Origin: an uncultured Faecalibacterium sp.
Lineage (GTDB): Bacteria > Bacillota > Clostridia > Oscillospirales > Ruminococcaceae
NCBI GenBank assembly: GCA_934513205.1
Contig: CAKSWU010000025.1
Location: 1 to 24,629, forward strand
Reading direction: 5' to 3'
Length of the DNA stretch: 24,629 nucleotides
The notes beneath the pieces are model-generated. The model was not told where the DNA came from. It ran no database searches and saw nothing but the letters and a program-made list of their open reading frames with translations. Of the stretch, positions 13,905 through 23,400 are shown in pieces (position 1 is the first letter of the stretch; each line of letters begins with the position of its first letter). A program made the position numbers and the translations under genes.

Positions 13905-16289
13905 TTGAACGTTCTCACCCTGCAGTCCACCTATGGCGGGCTGCTGCACGACACCGGCAAAGCGGTGTACCGTGCCGGTGGGCAGCGCGGCAGCCACAGT
14001 GAACAGGGCTACCAGTTTTTGCACGGCGTTTTGCCCGGTGCAGGCTGGGCACCAGCGCTGGACTGTGTACGCTACCACCACGCCGCCGCGCTGCGCGGTG
14101 CAGCAAAGGCTCTGCCAGCCGATTCCCCGGCCTATATCGTTTATCTGGCAGATGATCTTTCTGCCGCCGCAGACCGCCGGGAGGTCGAAGGCGAAAGCAG
14201 TTCCTTCCGGCGGGATCTTCCGCTGGACTCGGTGTTCACCCACCTGAACGGTATGCACCCCGGCTGGATGATGCCTGCGCAGCCGCAGGACGGCAGCCTG
14301 AAGCTGCCACGGCAGCAGCAGCCGCTTTCCGCTTCCGTCTATGCAGATGCTGTACGCAAGTTGAAGGAGTGTCTGCCGGATCTGCAGCCGCAGCCGGAGT
14401 GGATCAACTCGCTGCTGGGTCTGCTGGAAACGCAGTTCAGCTGTTTTCCGTCCAGCACCTTTACCGGCGAAAGCCCGGATGTCTCTCTGTTTGACCACGC
14501 CAAGACCACCGCAGCCATTGCGGCGTGCATCAGCGAATATGTGCAGGCAAACAACATCACCGACCTGCGCAAGGCACTTTTTGAGCAGGAGAAGGATTTT
14601 TGCCAGAAGAACATTTTTGTGCTCTATACCGCTGATTTCTCTCGCATCCAGAAGTTCCTTTATACTGTCCATACCGAAAACGCCCTGCGCTCCCTGCGCA
14701 GCCGGTCGTTCTTTCTGGAGCTGCTCATGGAGCACTATCTGGACGAGCTTCTGGCCGGGTGCGGCGTGTCCCGCGCCAACTTGATTTACAGCGGCGGCGG
14801 GCACTGCTATGTGCTGCTGCCCAACACTGCCGCTGTGGCCGATACCCTGACCCGGTGGAACCGGCAGTTCAACCGCTGGCTGCAGCAGCAGTTCGGCACC
14901 CAGCTGTTTCTGGCCAACGCATGGACGCCCTGCTCCGGCAACGACCTGACCAATACCCCGGCTGAAAAAAGCCCCTACAAAGAGCTGTTCCGCCGGGTGA
15001 ACCGTCTGCTGGAGCAGCACAAATTCCACCGCTACACCGCCGAAGATCTGCGGCTGCTGAACAGTACCGCCGCTTACCCGGATGGCCGGGAATGCAAGGT
15101 GTGCGGCACCAGTGCCAACCTGAAGGATGATCTCTGCCCTTGGTGCAAACTGTTTGTAGATCTTTCCATTAAGATTCAGAACAAGCGCGTTCTGGTGGTA
15201 AGCCGTCAGCCCTCGGCTGCCGATGACTGTACGCTGCCTGCACTGGACGGCGGCAGCGAATATCTGTCCCTGACGGATCAGTTTTCTGCCCGCAAACGGC
15301 TGGCTTCCGGCGAGCCGGTCGTGCGTGTATATACCAAAAATGCACCGTTCACCGGTCTTACTTACAGCACCAACCTGTATGTTGGCGATTACGCCGCCAG
15401 CAACAGCATGGAAGAACTGGCCGGGCAGTCCGAGGGTGTGCGCCGCATTGCGGTCTGCCGTATGGATGTGGATAACCTCGGGCACGCCTTCATCTCCGGT
15501 TTCGAGCAGGAAAACGAGAAAGACCCTGTCAAACGGATGCACTATGTTACCCTGTCCCGCACCTCGGCGTTCTCCCGGCAGATGTCACTGTTTTTCAAGT
15601 GCTACATCAACGGCATTCTAGAAGGGCTGCAAGTGAGCATCGTCTACGCCGGCGGCGACGATGTATTCCTTGTGGGCGCATGGAACGATGTTCTGGAAGC
15701 AGCACAGCGCATCCAGCGTAATTTCACCGCATTCTCCTGCGGTGCACTGACCCTCAGCGCAGGCATCGGCATCTTTGATGACCATTACCCCATCCGGCTT
15801 TCCGCCGAGGAAACTGCCGCGCTGGAAGAAGCCGCCAAGCATCTGCCCGGCAAAAATGCAGTGGCACTGTTTACGCCGGAGCGCATAGCAGTCCGGGATG
15901 CAAAGGGCAATCCGCTGGTGCAGCCGGAGCAGGGACATATCTATGCGTGGGATGTATTCCGTACAAAGGTCCTGACCGAAAAGGTCGGCTGCCTGCAAAG
16001 CTTCTTCGGCAAGGATAACGCCGAGCATGGAAACGCCATGCTCTACAATCTTCTGGCACTGCTGCGGGAAGCAGAAAACGACCGCATCAACCTTGCACGG
16101 TACGCTTACCTGCTGGCGCGGCTTTCCCCCAAAAAGAATGCACCAGATTATAAACTTTACGAGCAATTCTCTCACAGCATGATGGATTGGGCCTTAGATG
16201 CCGTACAGCGTCACCAGCTCATCACCGCAATTTATATTTATGTCTATCAGAACAGAAAGGGTGGCGACACAGATGGCAGGATGGAATGA
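13905..16289 (+). CDS. csm1: Cas10/Csm1, type III-A effector subunit and cOA synthase
   Basis: 794 residues. The start is the TTG at 13905, with AAGGAG 8-9 nt upstream, giving MNVLTLQSTYGGLLHDTGK and placing the HD pair at H15-D16, as in other Csm1 proteins. The HD domain is the single-stranded DNA nuclease. A zinc ribbon follows (C397-x2-C400 and C411-x2-C414), then the second Palm/cyclase domain with AGGDDVFLVG, GGDD at 583-586, which makes cyclic oligoadenylates from ATP on target RNA binding. Both active sites look intact, so the complex should have DNase and second-messenger output. It heads the operon csm1-csm2-csm3-csm4-csm5-cas6 and overlaps csm2 by 17 nt. Length is in the usual family range. 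Confidence 0.97.
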   Translation: MNVLTLQSTYGGLLHDTGKAVYRAGGQRGSHSEQGYQFLHGVLPGAGWAPALDCVRYHHAAALRGAAKALPADSPAYIVYLADDLSAAADRREVEGESSSFRRDLPLDSVFTHLNGMHPGWMMPAQPQDGSLKLPRQQQPLSASVYADAVRKLKECLPDLQPQPEWINSLLGLLETQFSCFPSSTFTGESPDVSLFDHAKTTAAIAACISEYVQANNITDLRKALFEQEKDFCQKNIFVLYTADFSRIQKFLYTVHTENALRSLRSRSFFLELLMEHYLDELLAGCGVSRANLIYSGGGHCYVLLPNTAAVADTLTRWNRQFNRWLQQQFGTQLFLANAWTPCSGNDLTNTPAEKSPYKELFRRVNRLLEQHKFHRYTAEDLRLLNSTAAYPDGRECKVCGTSANLKDDLCPWCKLFVDLSIKIQNKRVLVVSRQPSAADDCTLPALDGGSEYLSLTDQFSARKRLASGEPVVRVYTKNAPFTGLTYSTNLYVGDYAASNSMEELAGQSEGVRRIAVCRMDVDNLGHAFISGFEQENEKDPVKRMHYVTLSRTSAFSRQMSLFFKCYINGILEGLQVSIVYAGGDDVFLVGAWNDVLEAAQRIQRNFTAFSCGALTLSAGIGIFDDHYPIRLSAEETAALEEAAKHLPGKNAVALFTPERIAVRDAKGNPLVQPEQGHIYAWDVFRTKVLTEKVGCLQSFFGKDNAEHGNAMLYNLLALLREAENDRINLARYAYLLARLSPKKNAPDYKLYEQFSHSMMDWALDAVQRHQLITAIYIYVYQNRKGGDTDGRME

Positions 16290-16809
16290 TAATGGCCGGG
16301 GCAGCTATGGCGGCGGTGGCTATAACAACAACCGGAGCGGATATAGCAACAGCTACAACGGAAACCGCAGCAGTTCCGGCAGCTATAACAGCCGTAGCAG
16401 CTATGGACAGCAGAATGAGCTGCCGCCAGAGATCACGCCGAAAAAGGTGCCGGAAGATTATGTAGACGAAGCCGAGCGTATTATGCGCAGCCTCATGAGC
16501 GGCGGCAAGACCGTGACCACCAGCAAAATTCGCAACCTGTTGAGCCTTGTGACCGATATCTATAATGAGGAAAACATCCGTACCGAGGAAAAGCTGCGGC
16601 CAGAAAGCGTGGTCAAGCTCAACCTGATGCGGGTGCGTGTGGCTTATGAGTGCGGGCGCGATGATACTGTAAAAAGCTTTGTGGCGCGGACGAACCTGCT
16701 GGAATACCTCAAGGGCATTTCCACCGACCGTGCGGATCTGATCCGCTTTGCACACTACATGGAAGCGCTGGTCGCTTTCCACCGCTACTTTGGCGGCAAG
16801 GAGGGGTAA
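16273..16809 (+). CDS. csm2: Csm2, small subunit with Gly/Asn/Ser/Tyr-rich N-terminal tail
   Basis: 178 residues. The ATG at 16273 follows AAAGGGTGG and overlaps the end of csm1. The C-terminal ~125 residues are the helical Csm2 fold (PEDYVDEAERIMRS...KIRNLLSLVTDIY...LNLMRVRVAYECGR...FAHYMEALVAFHRYFGG), which lines the crRNA-target duplex in the Csm filament. The first ~48 residues are low complexity, made almost only of G, N, S, Y and R (for example RGSYGGGGYNNNRSGY). Csm2 proteins are normally about 120-140 residues and lack this tail as far as I recall. The tail may be disordered and surface exposed; its job is unknown. Confidence 0.93.
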   Translation: MAGWNDNGRGSYGGGGYNNNRSGYSNSYNGNRSSSGSYNSRSSYGQQNELPPEITPKKVPEDYVDEAERIMRSLMSGGKTVTTSKIRNLLSLVTDIYNEENIRTEEKLRPESVVKLNLMRVRVAYECGRDDTVKSFVARTNLLEYLKGISTDRADLIRFAHYMEALVAFHRYFGGKEG

Positions 16810-16811
16810 TT

Positions 16812-17477
16812 ATGTATGGAAAAATTCTGATCCGGTGCGATCTGGAAGTGCGCACTGGTATGCACATCGGCGGTTCCTCTGCCTTTTCTGCCATTGGTGC
16901 TGTGGACAGCCCGGTGGTGCGTGACCCCTATACCGGTTATCCCATCGTACCCGGCAGCAGTCTGAAAGGCAAACTGCGCACCCTGCTGGCCCGCAGCACC
17001 TGTCAGGATATCGAACACATGCCTGCTTTCGACAAGGACGACGAGCGCATTCTGCGCCTGTTCGGTTCCTCGGAGCCGGTGCGCCGTTCCCGCCTGCAGT
17101 TTGCGGATGCCTTTTTGTCCAATGCAAAAGAGCTTTCCAATGTGGGTGTGACCGAGGTCAAGACCGAGAACGCAATTTCCCGTGCCAACTCTGTGGCCAA
17201 TCCTCGCCAAATCGAACGTGTGATCGCCGGTGCAAAGTTCGGTGTCAGCATCGTTTACGATGTAACCGACCCGGCACAGGTCGAGGAAGATCTTTCTCTT
17301 CTGGCCAAAGGCATGAAGCTGCTGCAGATGGATTATCTGGGCGGCCATGGTTCCCGCGGCAGCGGCCGTGTCAGCCTGAAAAACTTTGCGCTGGAAGGCT
17401 ATGGCGCACAGGTGGATCTCAGCCACCTGAAATCCCTCTTTGATGAGGTGGATAGTTATGAACTATTTTCTGTTTAA
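16812..17477 (+). CDS. csm3: Csm3, Cas7-like backbone subunit and target RNase
   Basis: 221 residues. The ATG at 16812 has GGAGGGG about 6 nt upstream and lies 2 nt after the csm2 stop. The RAMP/Cas7 fold is shown by LEVRTGMHIGG at the N-terminus and PGSSLKGKLRTLLAR (47-61). D32 in GAVDSPVVRDP is the equivalent of the Csm3 catalytic aspartate that cuts target RNA at 6-nt intervals. The stretch ISRANSVANPRQIERV and the C-terminal Gly-rich GGHGSRGSGRV are also typical. Several copies form the backbone along the crRNA. It overlaps csm4 by 20 nt. Confidence 0.97.
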   Translation: MYGKILIRCDLEVRTGMHIGGSSAFSAIGAVDSPVVRDPYTGYPIVPGSSLKGKLRTLLARSTCQDIEHMPAFDKDDERILRLFGSSEPVRRSRLQFADAFLSNAKELSNVGVTEVKTENAISRANSVANPRQIERVIAGAKFGVSIVYDVTDPAQVEEDLSLLAKGMKLLQMDYLGGHGSRGSGRVSLKNFALEGYGAQVDLSHLKSLFDEVDSYELFSV

Positions 17478-18423
17478 GCTTCAGTTTGACACAGCTGTTC
17501 ATTTCGGAGGATCCGACTCTGCGTTGTCACTTTATACCTCCGAAGAAACCCTGCGGGCAGATACCCTGTTTTCTGCCCTCTGCCATGAGACCCTCGTCCA
17601 GCATGGAGAAGAAGCCCTAGAACAGCTTTGTGCGCAGGTCCGGCAGGGAAAATTCCTGCTCAGCGATACAATGCCCTGGTATGGCGAAACGTTTTACCTG
17701 CCAAAGCCCATTGCCGCATCGGAATCCACTGAGGAAGTGGAAACCACCCTGCGTAAAAAGGTAAAAAAGCTAGCATGGGTCCCTGTGTTGGAATTTGACC
17801 GCTACGCCAGAAGCCTGCATGAAGGTCATTTTACCCCTGACGAGCAACCGGAAAGCTTTGGCACCCACTATGAGCAGACCAAGGCAGCCATTCCCATGCA
17901 GGGGGATACCATGCCGTATCAGGTTGGACTGTTCCGTTTTGCGCCGGACTGCGGACTGTATTTCATCTGCGGATTTACCGAAGATGGTCAGGATGAATAT
18001 CTGGAGTATTTGCTGGATTGGCTGGGCGCTACCGGCATCGGCGGCAAAGTCAGCTCTGGTTATGGAAAGTTCCATGTAGTGCAAAAGCTTTGTCTGAATA
18101 CACCCTCTGACGCGCAGACCAAGTGGCTGCGCCGTGCACTTTCTGCCAACCGCGCACCCTATCTGCTGCTGACCACCAGCCTGCCGCAGACAGATGAACT
18201 GGACAGCGCGCTGAAAGACGCCTCTTTCCAGCTCGTACGCCGCAGCGGATTTATGGCATCCGATCGTGTGGAAACTCCACTGAAGAAAAAAACGCAGTAT
18301 GCCCTTTCGGCAGGTTCTGTCCTGCAAAATCGTTATCAAGGCGCTTTGTATGACGTTGGTTTTTCGGATGTGCATCCGGTATACCGCTATTCCAAGCCAA
18401 TCTTTATGGGGGTGACATTATGA
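17458..18423 (+). CDS. csm4: Csm4, Cas5-like subunit
   Basis: 321 residues. The ATG at 17458 is chosen because GAGGTG precedes it by 7 nt and the family start is close to the FKLQFDTAVHFGG motif; the in-frame ATG at 17440 lies deeper inside csm3. RADTLFSALCHE (33-44) and the Gly-rich loop GATGIGGKVSSGYGKF (190-205) are RAMP hallmarks. Csm4 binds the crRNA 5' handle and joins Cas10 to the Csm3 backbone. It overlaps csm5 by an ATGA. The C-terminus (KPIFMGVTL) is the usual strand end of the family. Confidence 0.95.
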   Translation: MNYFLFKLQFDTAVHFGGSDSALSLYTSEETLRADTLFSALCHETLVQHGEEALEQLCAQVRQGKFLLSDTMPWYGETFYLPKPIAASESTEEVETTLRKKVKKLAWVPVLEFDRYARSLHEGHFTPDEQPESFGTHYEQTKAAIPMQGDTMPYQVGLFRFAPDCGLYFICGFTEDGQDEYLEYLLDWLGATGIGGKVSSGYGKFHVVQKLCLNTPSDAQTKWLRRALSANRAPYLLLTTSLPQTDELDSALKDASFQLVRRSGFMASDRVETPLKKKTQYALSAGSVLQNRYQGALYDVGFSDVHPVYRYSKPIFMGVTL

Positions 18424-19523
18424 TTCAGCAGGATCATCTTCAGATCTTTGACCTTACTCTGAATGTATGGGCACCTCTGTTTGTTGGCAACGGCAGCAGC
18501 TATACCAAAAAAGAATACATGTACAATACCCGCAATGGCAAAGTCTCCTTTCTGGACGAGCAAAAATTTTTCAGTTTTCTGGTCGAGCACGATCTGGTGG
18601 ACAAGTACGGACAGTTTATGCTTAGCGAGCAGTCCAATCTCTGGGCCTTTCTGACCAAAGACTGCGGCATTTCCGATGCGGAGCTGAAAACGCTGACGCG
18701 CTATCAGATCGAGGTGGGAGATGCGCTGGATGCTGAGCACTCGCTGAAAGAGATCCATGCTTTCCAGCGTGATGCGCAGGGCCATGCCTACATTCCCGGC
18801 AGCAGCATCAAGGGTGCGCTGCGTACTGCATGGCTGCTGAGTGCGGTATTGGCTGACCGCAGTACCGGACACAGCCTTGCACAAAACCGCCGGGCCACCT
18901 TTCCGGAAGAGAAATATGTCAACCAGCTGCATCTGCGCACTCTGAAAGATGGAAGCATCGCTCCGGACGCTGTCAACAGCATTTTCCGTGGCATTCAGGT
19001 TTCCGATAGTGCCCCCATCCCGGATGCACAGATGGTCCTTGTCGGAAAATTTGATGCACTTGTGAACGGTTCCTTTGCGAAGGGCAGTAATCGCGGCATC
19101 CCCATGTGTCGGGAATGCGCAGCGTCCGGCACTAAGGTACGCTTCAAGCTGACGCTGGATCAGTCGGTGCTGAAGGGGCGCATTACCAAAGAGTCCCTTC
19201 TGGAGGCCATTCAGCAGTTTGATACTTATTACGAACAGACGTATAGCAGGCACTTCACTCCGCCGAGCGGTGCAGTCAACCTGCCGCAGCAGCCACACCT
19301 GATCCTTGGCGGCGGCTCCGGCTTTTTTGCCAAGTCGCTGGCGTACCCCTATCTGGGTGAAGAAGAGGGGCTGCGCTGGACGGCAGAACAAATGAAACAA
19401 ATGTTCCGCAACCACAAGCATGAGCGTGATGCCGAAAATGGCATTTCCCCGCACACCATGAAATATGCTCGCTTTCGTGGTCGGCTTTATCCCTATGGAT
19501 ATTGCGGGGTGAGTATCTTATGA
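18420..19523 (+). CDS. csm5: Csm5, Cas7-like subunit at the crRNA 3' end
   Basis: 367 residues, starting in an ATGA overlap with csm4 and ending in an ATGA overlap with cas6. The N-terminal strand LNVWAPLFVGNGSSYTKKEY and IPGSSIKGALRTAWL (125-139) are the RAMP signatures of Csm5; GGGSGFFAKS near 300 is the second Gly-rich stretch. Csm5 caps the 3' end of the filament and, in studied systems, recruits host nucleases that trim crRNA. Two Cys in MCREC are not obviously a metal site. No truncation is seen. Confidence 0.94.
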   Translation: MIQQDHLQIFDLTLNVWAPLFVGNGSSYTKKEYMYNTRNGKVSFLDEQKFFSFLVEHDLVDKYGQFMLSEQSNLWAFLTKDCGISDAELKTLTRYQIEVGDALDAEHSLKEIHAFQRDAQGHAYIPGSSIKGALRTAWLLSAVLADRSTGHSLAQNRRATFPEEKYVNQLHLRTLKDGSIAPDAVNSIFRGIQVSDSAPIPDAQMVLVGKFDALVNGSFAKGSNRGIPMCRECAASGTKVRFKLTLDQSVLKGRITKESLLEAIQQFDTYYEQTYSRHFTPPSGAVNLPQQPHLILGGGSGFFAKSLAYPYLGEEEGLRWTAEQMKQMFRNHKHERDAENGISPHTMKYARFRGRLYPYGYCGVSIL

Positions 19524-20275
19524 TCCAGCAGATTCAACTGGTTTTATCTCCGCCCAATGATGTGCGGATTCCCCAGTCGTGGTCCTATCGTCTGTATGGC
19601 TGGCTGATGTCACAGATTTCTTCTGAATTTGGAGAGCAGATGCATCTGCAAGGGGAACATCCCATTGCGCATTTTCTATGTTTTTCACCGGAAAAGCAGT
19701 CTTTGATCTGGACGGTCAATCTGCTGAATGACGCTGCTCGACAGGTAGTTTCTCCCGTTTTGGAATCTGCAAAGGAAATCCCTCTGCATGAATTGACACT
19801 CCCGGTTTCAGAGGTCCGCACCTTTCCGGCAGTCTCCGCTGAAGAACTGATCCGTTCTGGGCGCTCCCGCAGCGAAACCCGTGCCAAAATTGCTTTTCTG
19901 TCGCCTTGCGCCTTCAAGCAGTCCGGCCGCTATACTATTTTCCCGCAGGAAACTCTGCTTTTGCAAAGTCTGATTGCGCATTGGAACGCTGCCTTTCCAG
20001 AATATGCCCTTATCGATCCTGATGCACTGCAGGCTTTACAGCAGGGGCTTCATATAGTGGATTATAATCTCCATACCACACGTTATCTGCTGAAAGAAAC
20101 GCGCATTCCAGCCTTTCAAGGCAATGTGACCATCGAGGCGCGCCTTGCGCCGCCGCTTCTGGAACTTTGGAACGCGTTGCTCTCTTTTGCATCCCATGGC
20201 GGAGTTGGCATCAAAACCACTCTTGGAATGGGAGGCGCTGCTACGGATTTTTATAAAAAAGCACCCGTTATATAA
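19520..20275 (+). CDS. cas6: Cas6, CRISPR RNA-processing endoribonuclease
   Basis: 251 residues. The start ATG at 19520 overlaps the csm5 stop as ATGA, with GGGGTGAG 6 nt upstream; a TTG 18 nt upstream is less likely. The protein has an N-terminal ferredoxin-like region, histidines at 42, 47 and 51 in the zone where Cas6 enzymes often carry the catalytic His (not assigned), and the C-terminal Gly-rich loop HGGVGIKTTLGMGGA (226-240), diagnostic of Cas6. It should cut within the CCCC-GTAA-GGGG repeat RNA to leave an 8-nt handle. It is the last gene of the operon; a terminator follows. Confidence 0.93.
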   Translation: MIQQIQLVLSPPNDVRIPQSWSYRLYGWLMSQISSEFGEQMHLQGEHPIAHFLCFSPEKQSLIWTVNLLNDAARQVVSPVLESAKEIPLHELTLPVSEVRTFPAVSAEELIRSGRSRSETRAKIAFLSPCAFKQSGRYTIFPQETLLLQSLIAHWNAAFPEYALIDPDALQALQQGLHIVDYNLHTTRYLLKETRIPAFQGNVTIEARLAPPLLELWNALLSFASHGGVGIKTTLGMGGAATDFYKKAPVI

Positions 20276-20290
20276 GCCTCATTGCTATCG

Positions 20291-20321
20291 AGAGACTGTT
20301 GCACTGCATCAGTCTCTTTTT
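20291..20321 (+). terminator. Terminator of the csm operon
   Basis: AGAGACTG (20291-20298) pairs with CAGTCTCT (20310-20317), followed by a T-run (TTTTTA). It lies 15 nt after the cas6 stop. The remaining 20322-20441 is AT-rich and shows no gene. Confidence 0.85.
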
Positions 20322-20441
20322 ATTGTAGCATCATACAAATTATCACGACCTCTATTATTTTTTATAAAAGCAATGCAGCTACAGTATATTTTCTGAGATC
20401 AAGAACTTCTTTTTCAATCAGATGCGGTTTATTCTCGATCA

Positions 20442-20470
20442 TTGAATATTCTTCTAACGGGCGCTATAAT
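20442..20470 (+). promoter_or_regulatory. Promoter of the PLD-helicase operon
   Basis: TTGAAT (20442-20447) and TATAAT (20465-20470) are separated by exactly 17 nt. The ATG at 20498 is 27 nt downstream, with AAGGAAG as ribosome site. It is one of the two best promoter matches in the window. Confidence 0.75.
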
Positions 20471-20497
20471 AAAAGAAAACGGTAAGGAAGTGCATCT

Positions 20498-23400
20498 ATG
20501 CTCTACCCCGGACTGTACGAACAGGTCATCAACAACACGCTGAACCGCGAGCTTGCAGAGATCCCGGAAGCCCGCAAGTCCACTGCGCCCATCGACGCGG
20601 CGGAGGCTGCCAAGGTGCTTGCGCAGTATCTGACCGATGTGGTGCAGAAGGGTCTTGAGAACGTACAGGACAACGGCGGCGGCATCGAGGCTCAGATCCA
20701 GCTGGCAAACCAGATCGTGACTACCATCCAGAACACCACACAGGAAGCTGACTTTGCTGCGCTCGGTGTTGACCAGCGGGCAGAGCAGCTTCTTGCGCTT
20801 TTGCAGCAGAACGACCCGCGCCTTGCTACAGGAAAAAGCGCAAAAGACCTTGACCGCCCGGAAACCTCTATTGCGCAAAGTTCCCTGTTTACCGGCGCTA
20901 TCCATGAGCCGCAGATGTACACGGAGCTGAAAAAGGAGATCGTTTCCGCCGACCGTATTGATATGCTGGTCTCCTTCATCAAGTGGAGCGGCTTGCGCCT
21001 CATCATGGATGAGCTGCGGCAGTTTGCGCAAAGCGGCGGTGAGTTGCGCATCATCACCACCTCATATATGGGCGCTACAGACGTAAAAGCCATTGAGGAG
21101 CTGCGCGCACTGCCCAATGCAAAGATCAAGGTGAGCTACGACACCAAGCGTACCCGCCTGCACGCAAAAACCTATGTGTTTTACCGGGACACCGGCTTTA
21201 CCACAGCGTATGTTGGTTCCTCCAACCTGTCCAATGCGGCAATTTCCAGCGGTCTGGAATGGAACGTCAAGGTGACCCGAAAGGACCTGCCGGAGACCAT
21301 TGAAAAGATCGCAGCCACCTTTGAAAGCTACTGGAATTCCAGCGAGTTTGAATATTACGATGAAGGACAGCGGGAACGGCTGACCCGCGCCCTGAAAGCC
21401 GAAAAATACAGCGAGACCGACCACAGCGGGATCTACACCCTGGATATTCTGCCCTATTCCTACCAGCAGGAAATTCTGGACCGACTGGATGCCGAGCGCA
21501 CCGTTCGGGGGTACAACCGCAACTTGGTAGTCGCCGCCACCGGCACCGGCAAAACTGTGATTTCTGCACTGGATTACAAGCGCTTCTGCAAACAGCATCC
21601 GGGGCAGCCCTGCCGTCTGCTGTTTGTGGCACACCGGGAGGAGATCCTGAAGCAGAGCCTGTACACCTTCCGGGCGGTGCTGAAGGATGCCAATTTCGGT
21701 GAACTGTATGTAGGCAGCCACAAAGCCGACAGCATCGATCATCTGTTTGTTTCCATCCAGACCTTCAATTCTCAGGAGCTTGCCGCCAAAACGGCAGCAG
21801 ATTTTTACGATTACATCGTTGTGGACGAGTTCCACCATGCAGCTGCACCCACCTACCAGAAGCTGCTGGAATACTACCAGCCGAAGGTCCTTCTGGGGCT
21901 GACTGCTACCCCGGAACGTATGGACGGCAAAAGCGTTCTGGACTATTTCGGCGGGCGCATTGCCGCCGAGATCCGTCTGCCGGAGGCCATTGACCGGAAA
22001 CTACTTTGTCCCTTCCAATATTTCGGCGTCACCGACACCGCAGATCTGAGCAGCCTGAAATGGCGCACCGGCGGCTACGATAAAAACGAATTGTCCAACC
22101 TGTACACCCTCAGCGGCATGGTGGCGGAGCGCCGCGCTGACCTTGTGGTGAACTCCATCCTGAAATATGTCACCGATATCGACGAGGTGAAGGGTCTGGG
22201 CTTCTGCGTTTCCACCGCTCATGCCCAATTTATGGCTCGCTACTTTAATACCCACGGCATTCCATCTATGGCACTGACCGGCGATTCTCCTGACGAGGAG
22301 CGCAACGCCGCCAAACAGCGGCTGGTTTCCGGGGAACTCCGATTCCTCTTTGTGGTGGACATTTACAACGAGGGTGTGGATATCCCCAAGGTGAACACGG
22401 TGCTGTTCCTGCGCCCTACCGAGTCGCTGACTGTGTTTTTACAGCAGCTGGGGCGCGGCTTACGTCTGGCAGAAAACAAGGATTGCCTGACCGTTTTGGA
22501 TTTCATCGGGCAGGCCAACAAAAAGTATAATTTTGAGGAGAAATTCGCAGCACTGCTCTCCAACACCACCCGCAGCGTCAGTCGGGAGCTCAAAGAGGGC
22601 TTTGTCTCTGCGCCTAAGGGCTGCTACATTCAGCTGGAGAAAATTGCCGCAAAGTATGTGCTGGATAATATCAGCGCCTCCTATGACCGCACCTCCGGGC
22701 TTGTGGCGCGGGCGGCTGCCTTTACCGAGGATACCGGCCTGCCCCTGACACTGGGGAACTTCCTCGACTACTACCATCTCGACCCCCGGGCCATCTACAG
22801 CAAAAAGGTCTGCTTCAGCAGACTGTGCGTCCGCGCAGGGGCGGCATCCGATTTTGCAGAACCTTTGGAAGAGACCATGACCAAAGCCCTTGCACGCTTT
22901 GCGGTTATCGATTCCCGCAGGTGGATCCGTTTTTTGCTGGAGCTTCTGCCGGAATTGGACAACACCTACTTTGCAGCCCTGCCACCGGTAGAGCAGCGGA
23001 TGCTGCAAATGTTTTATGTGACCCTTTGGGGTAAGACCGCAGAAAGCTGGGATGATGAAGAAGTTCTCGATAACCTGTATGCTCTCTCAGACAGTCCCGT
23101 TTTGCTGGGGGAGCTGCAGGCACTTTTGCAGTATCAATATGACCGCATTGATTTTATCGACGAACCTGTGGATGTAGGCTTTGATTGTCCGCTGGACCTG
23201 CACTGCACCTATACCCGCGACCAGCTGCTAGTGGCACTGGACTTTTTGAAGCCTGCCACTGTCCGCGAGGGCGTGAAGTGGCTGCCGGAAAAGCAGCTGG
23301 ACGTATTCTTTGTGACCATGAACAAAGCGGACAAGGATTACTCTCCCACCACCATGTACAAGGATTATTCCATTAACGAAAGCCTGTTCCACTGGCAGAG

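Noticed and set aside
13863..15542. 559-codon minus-strand open frame opposite cas10
   Set aside because: The HD motif and zinc ribbon of Cas10 lie on the plus strand across the same DNA; the antisense frame has no ribosome site or domain.
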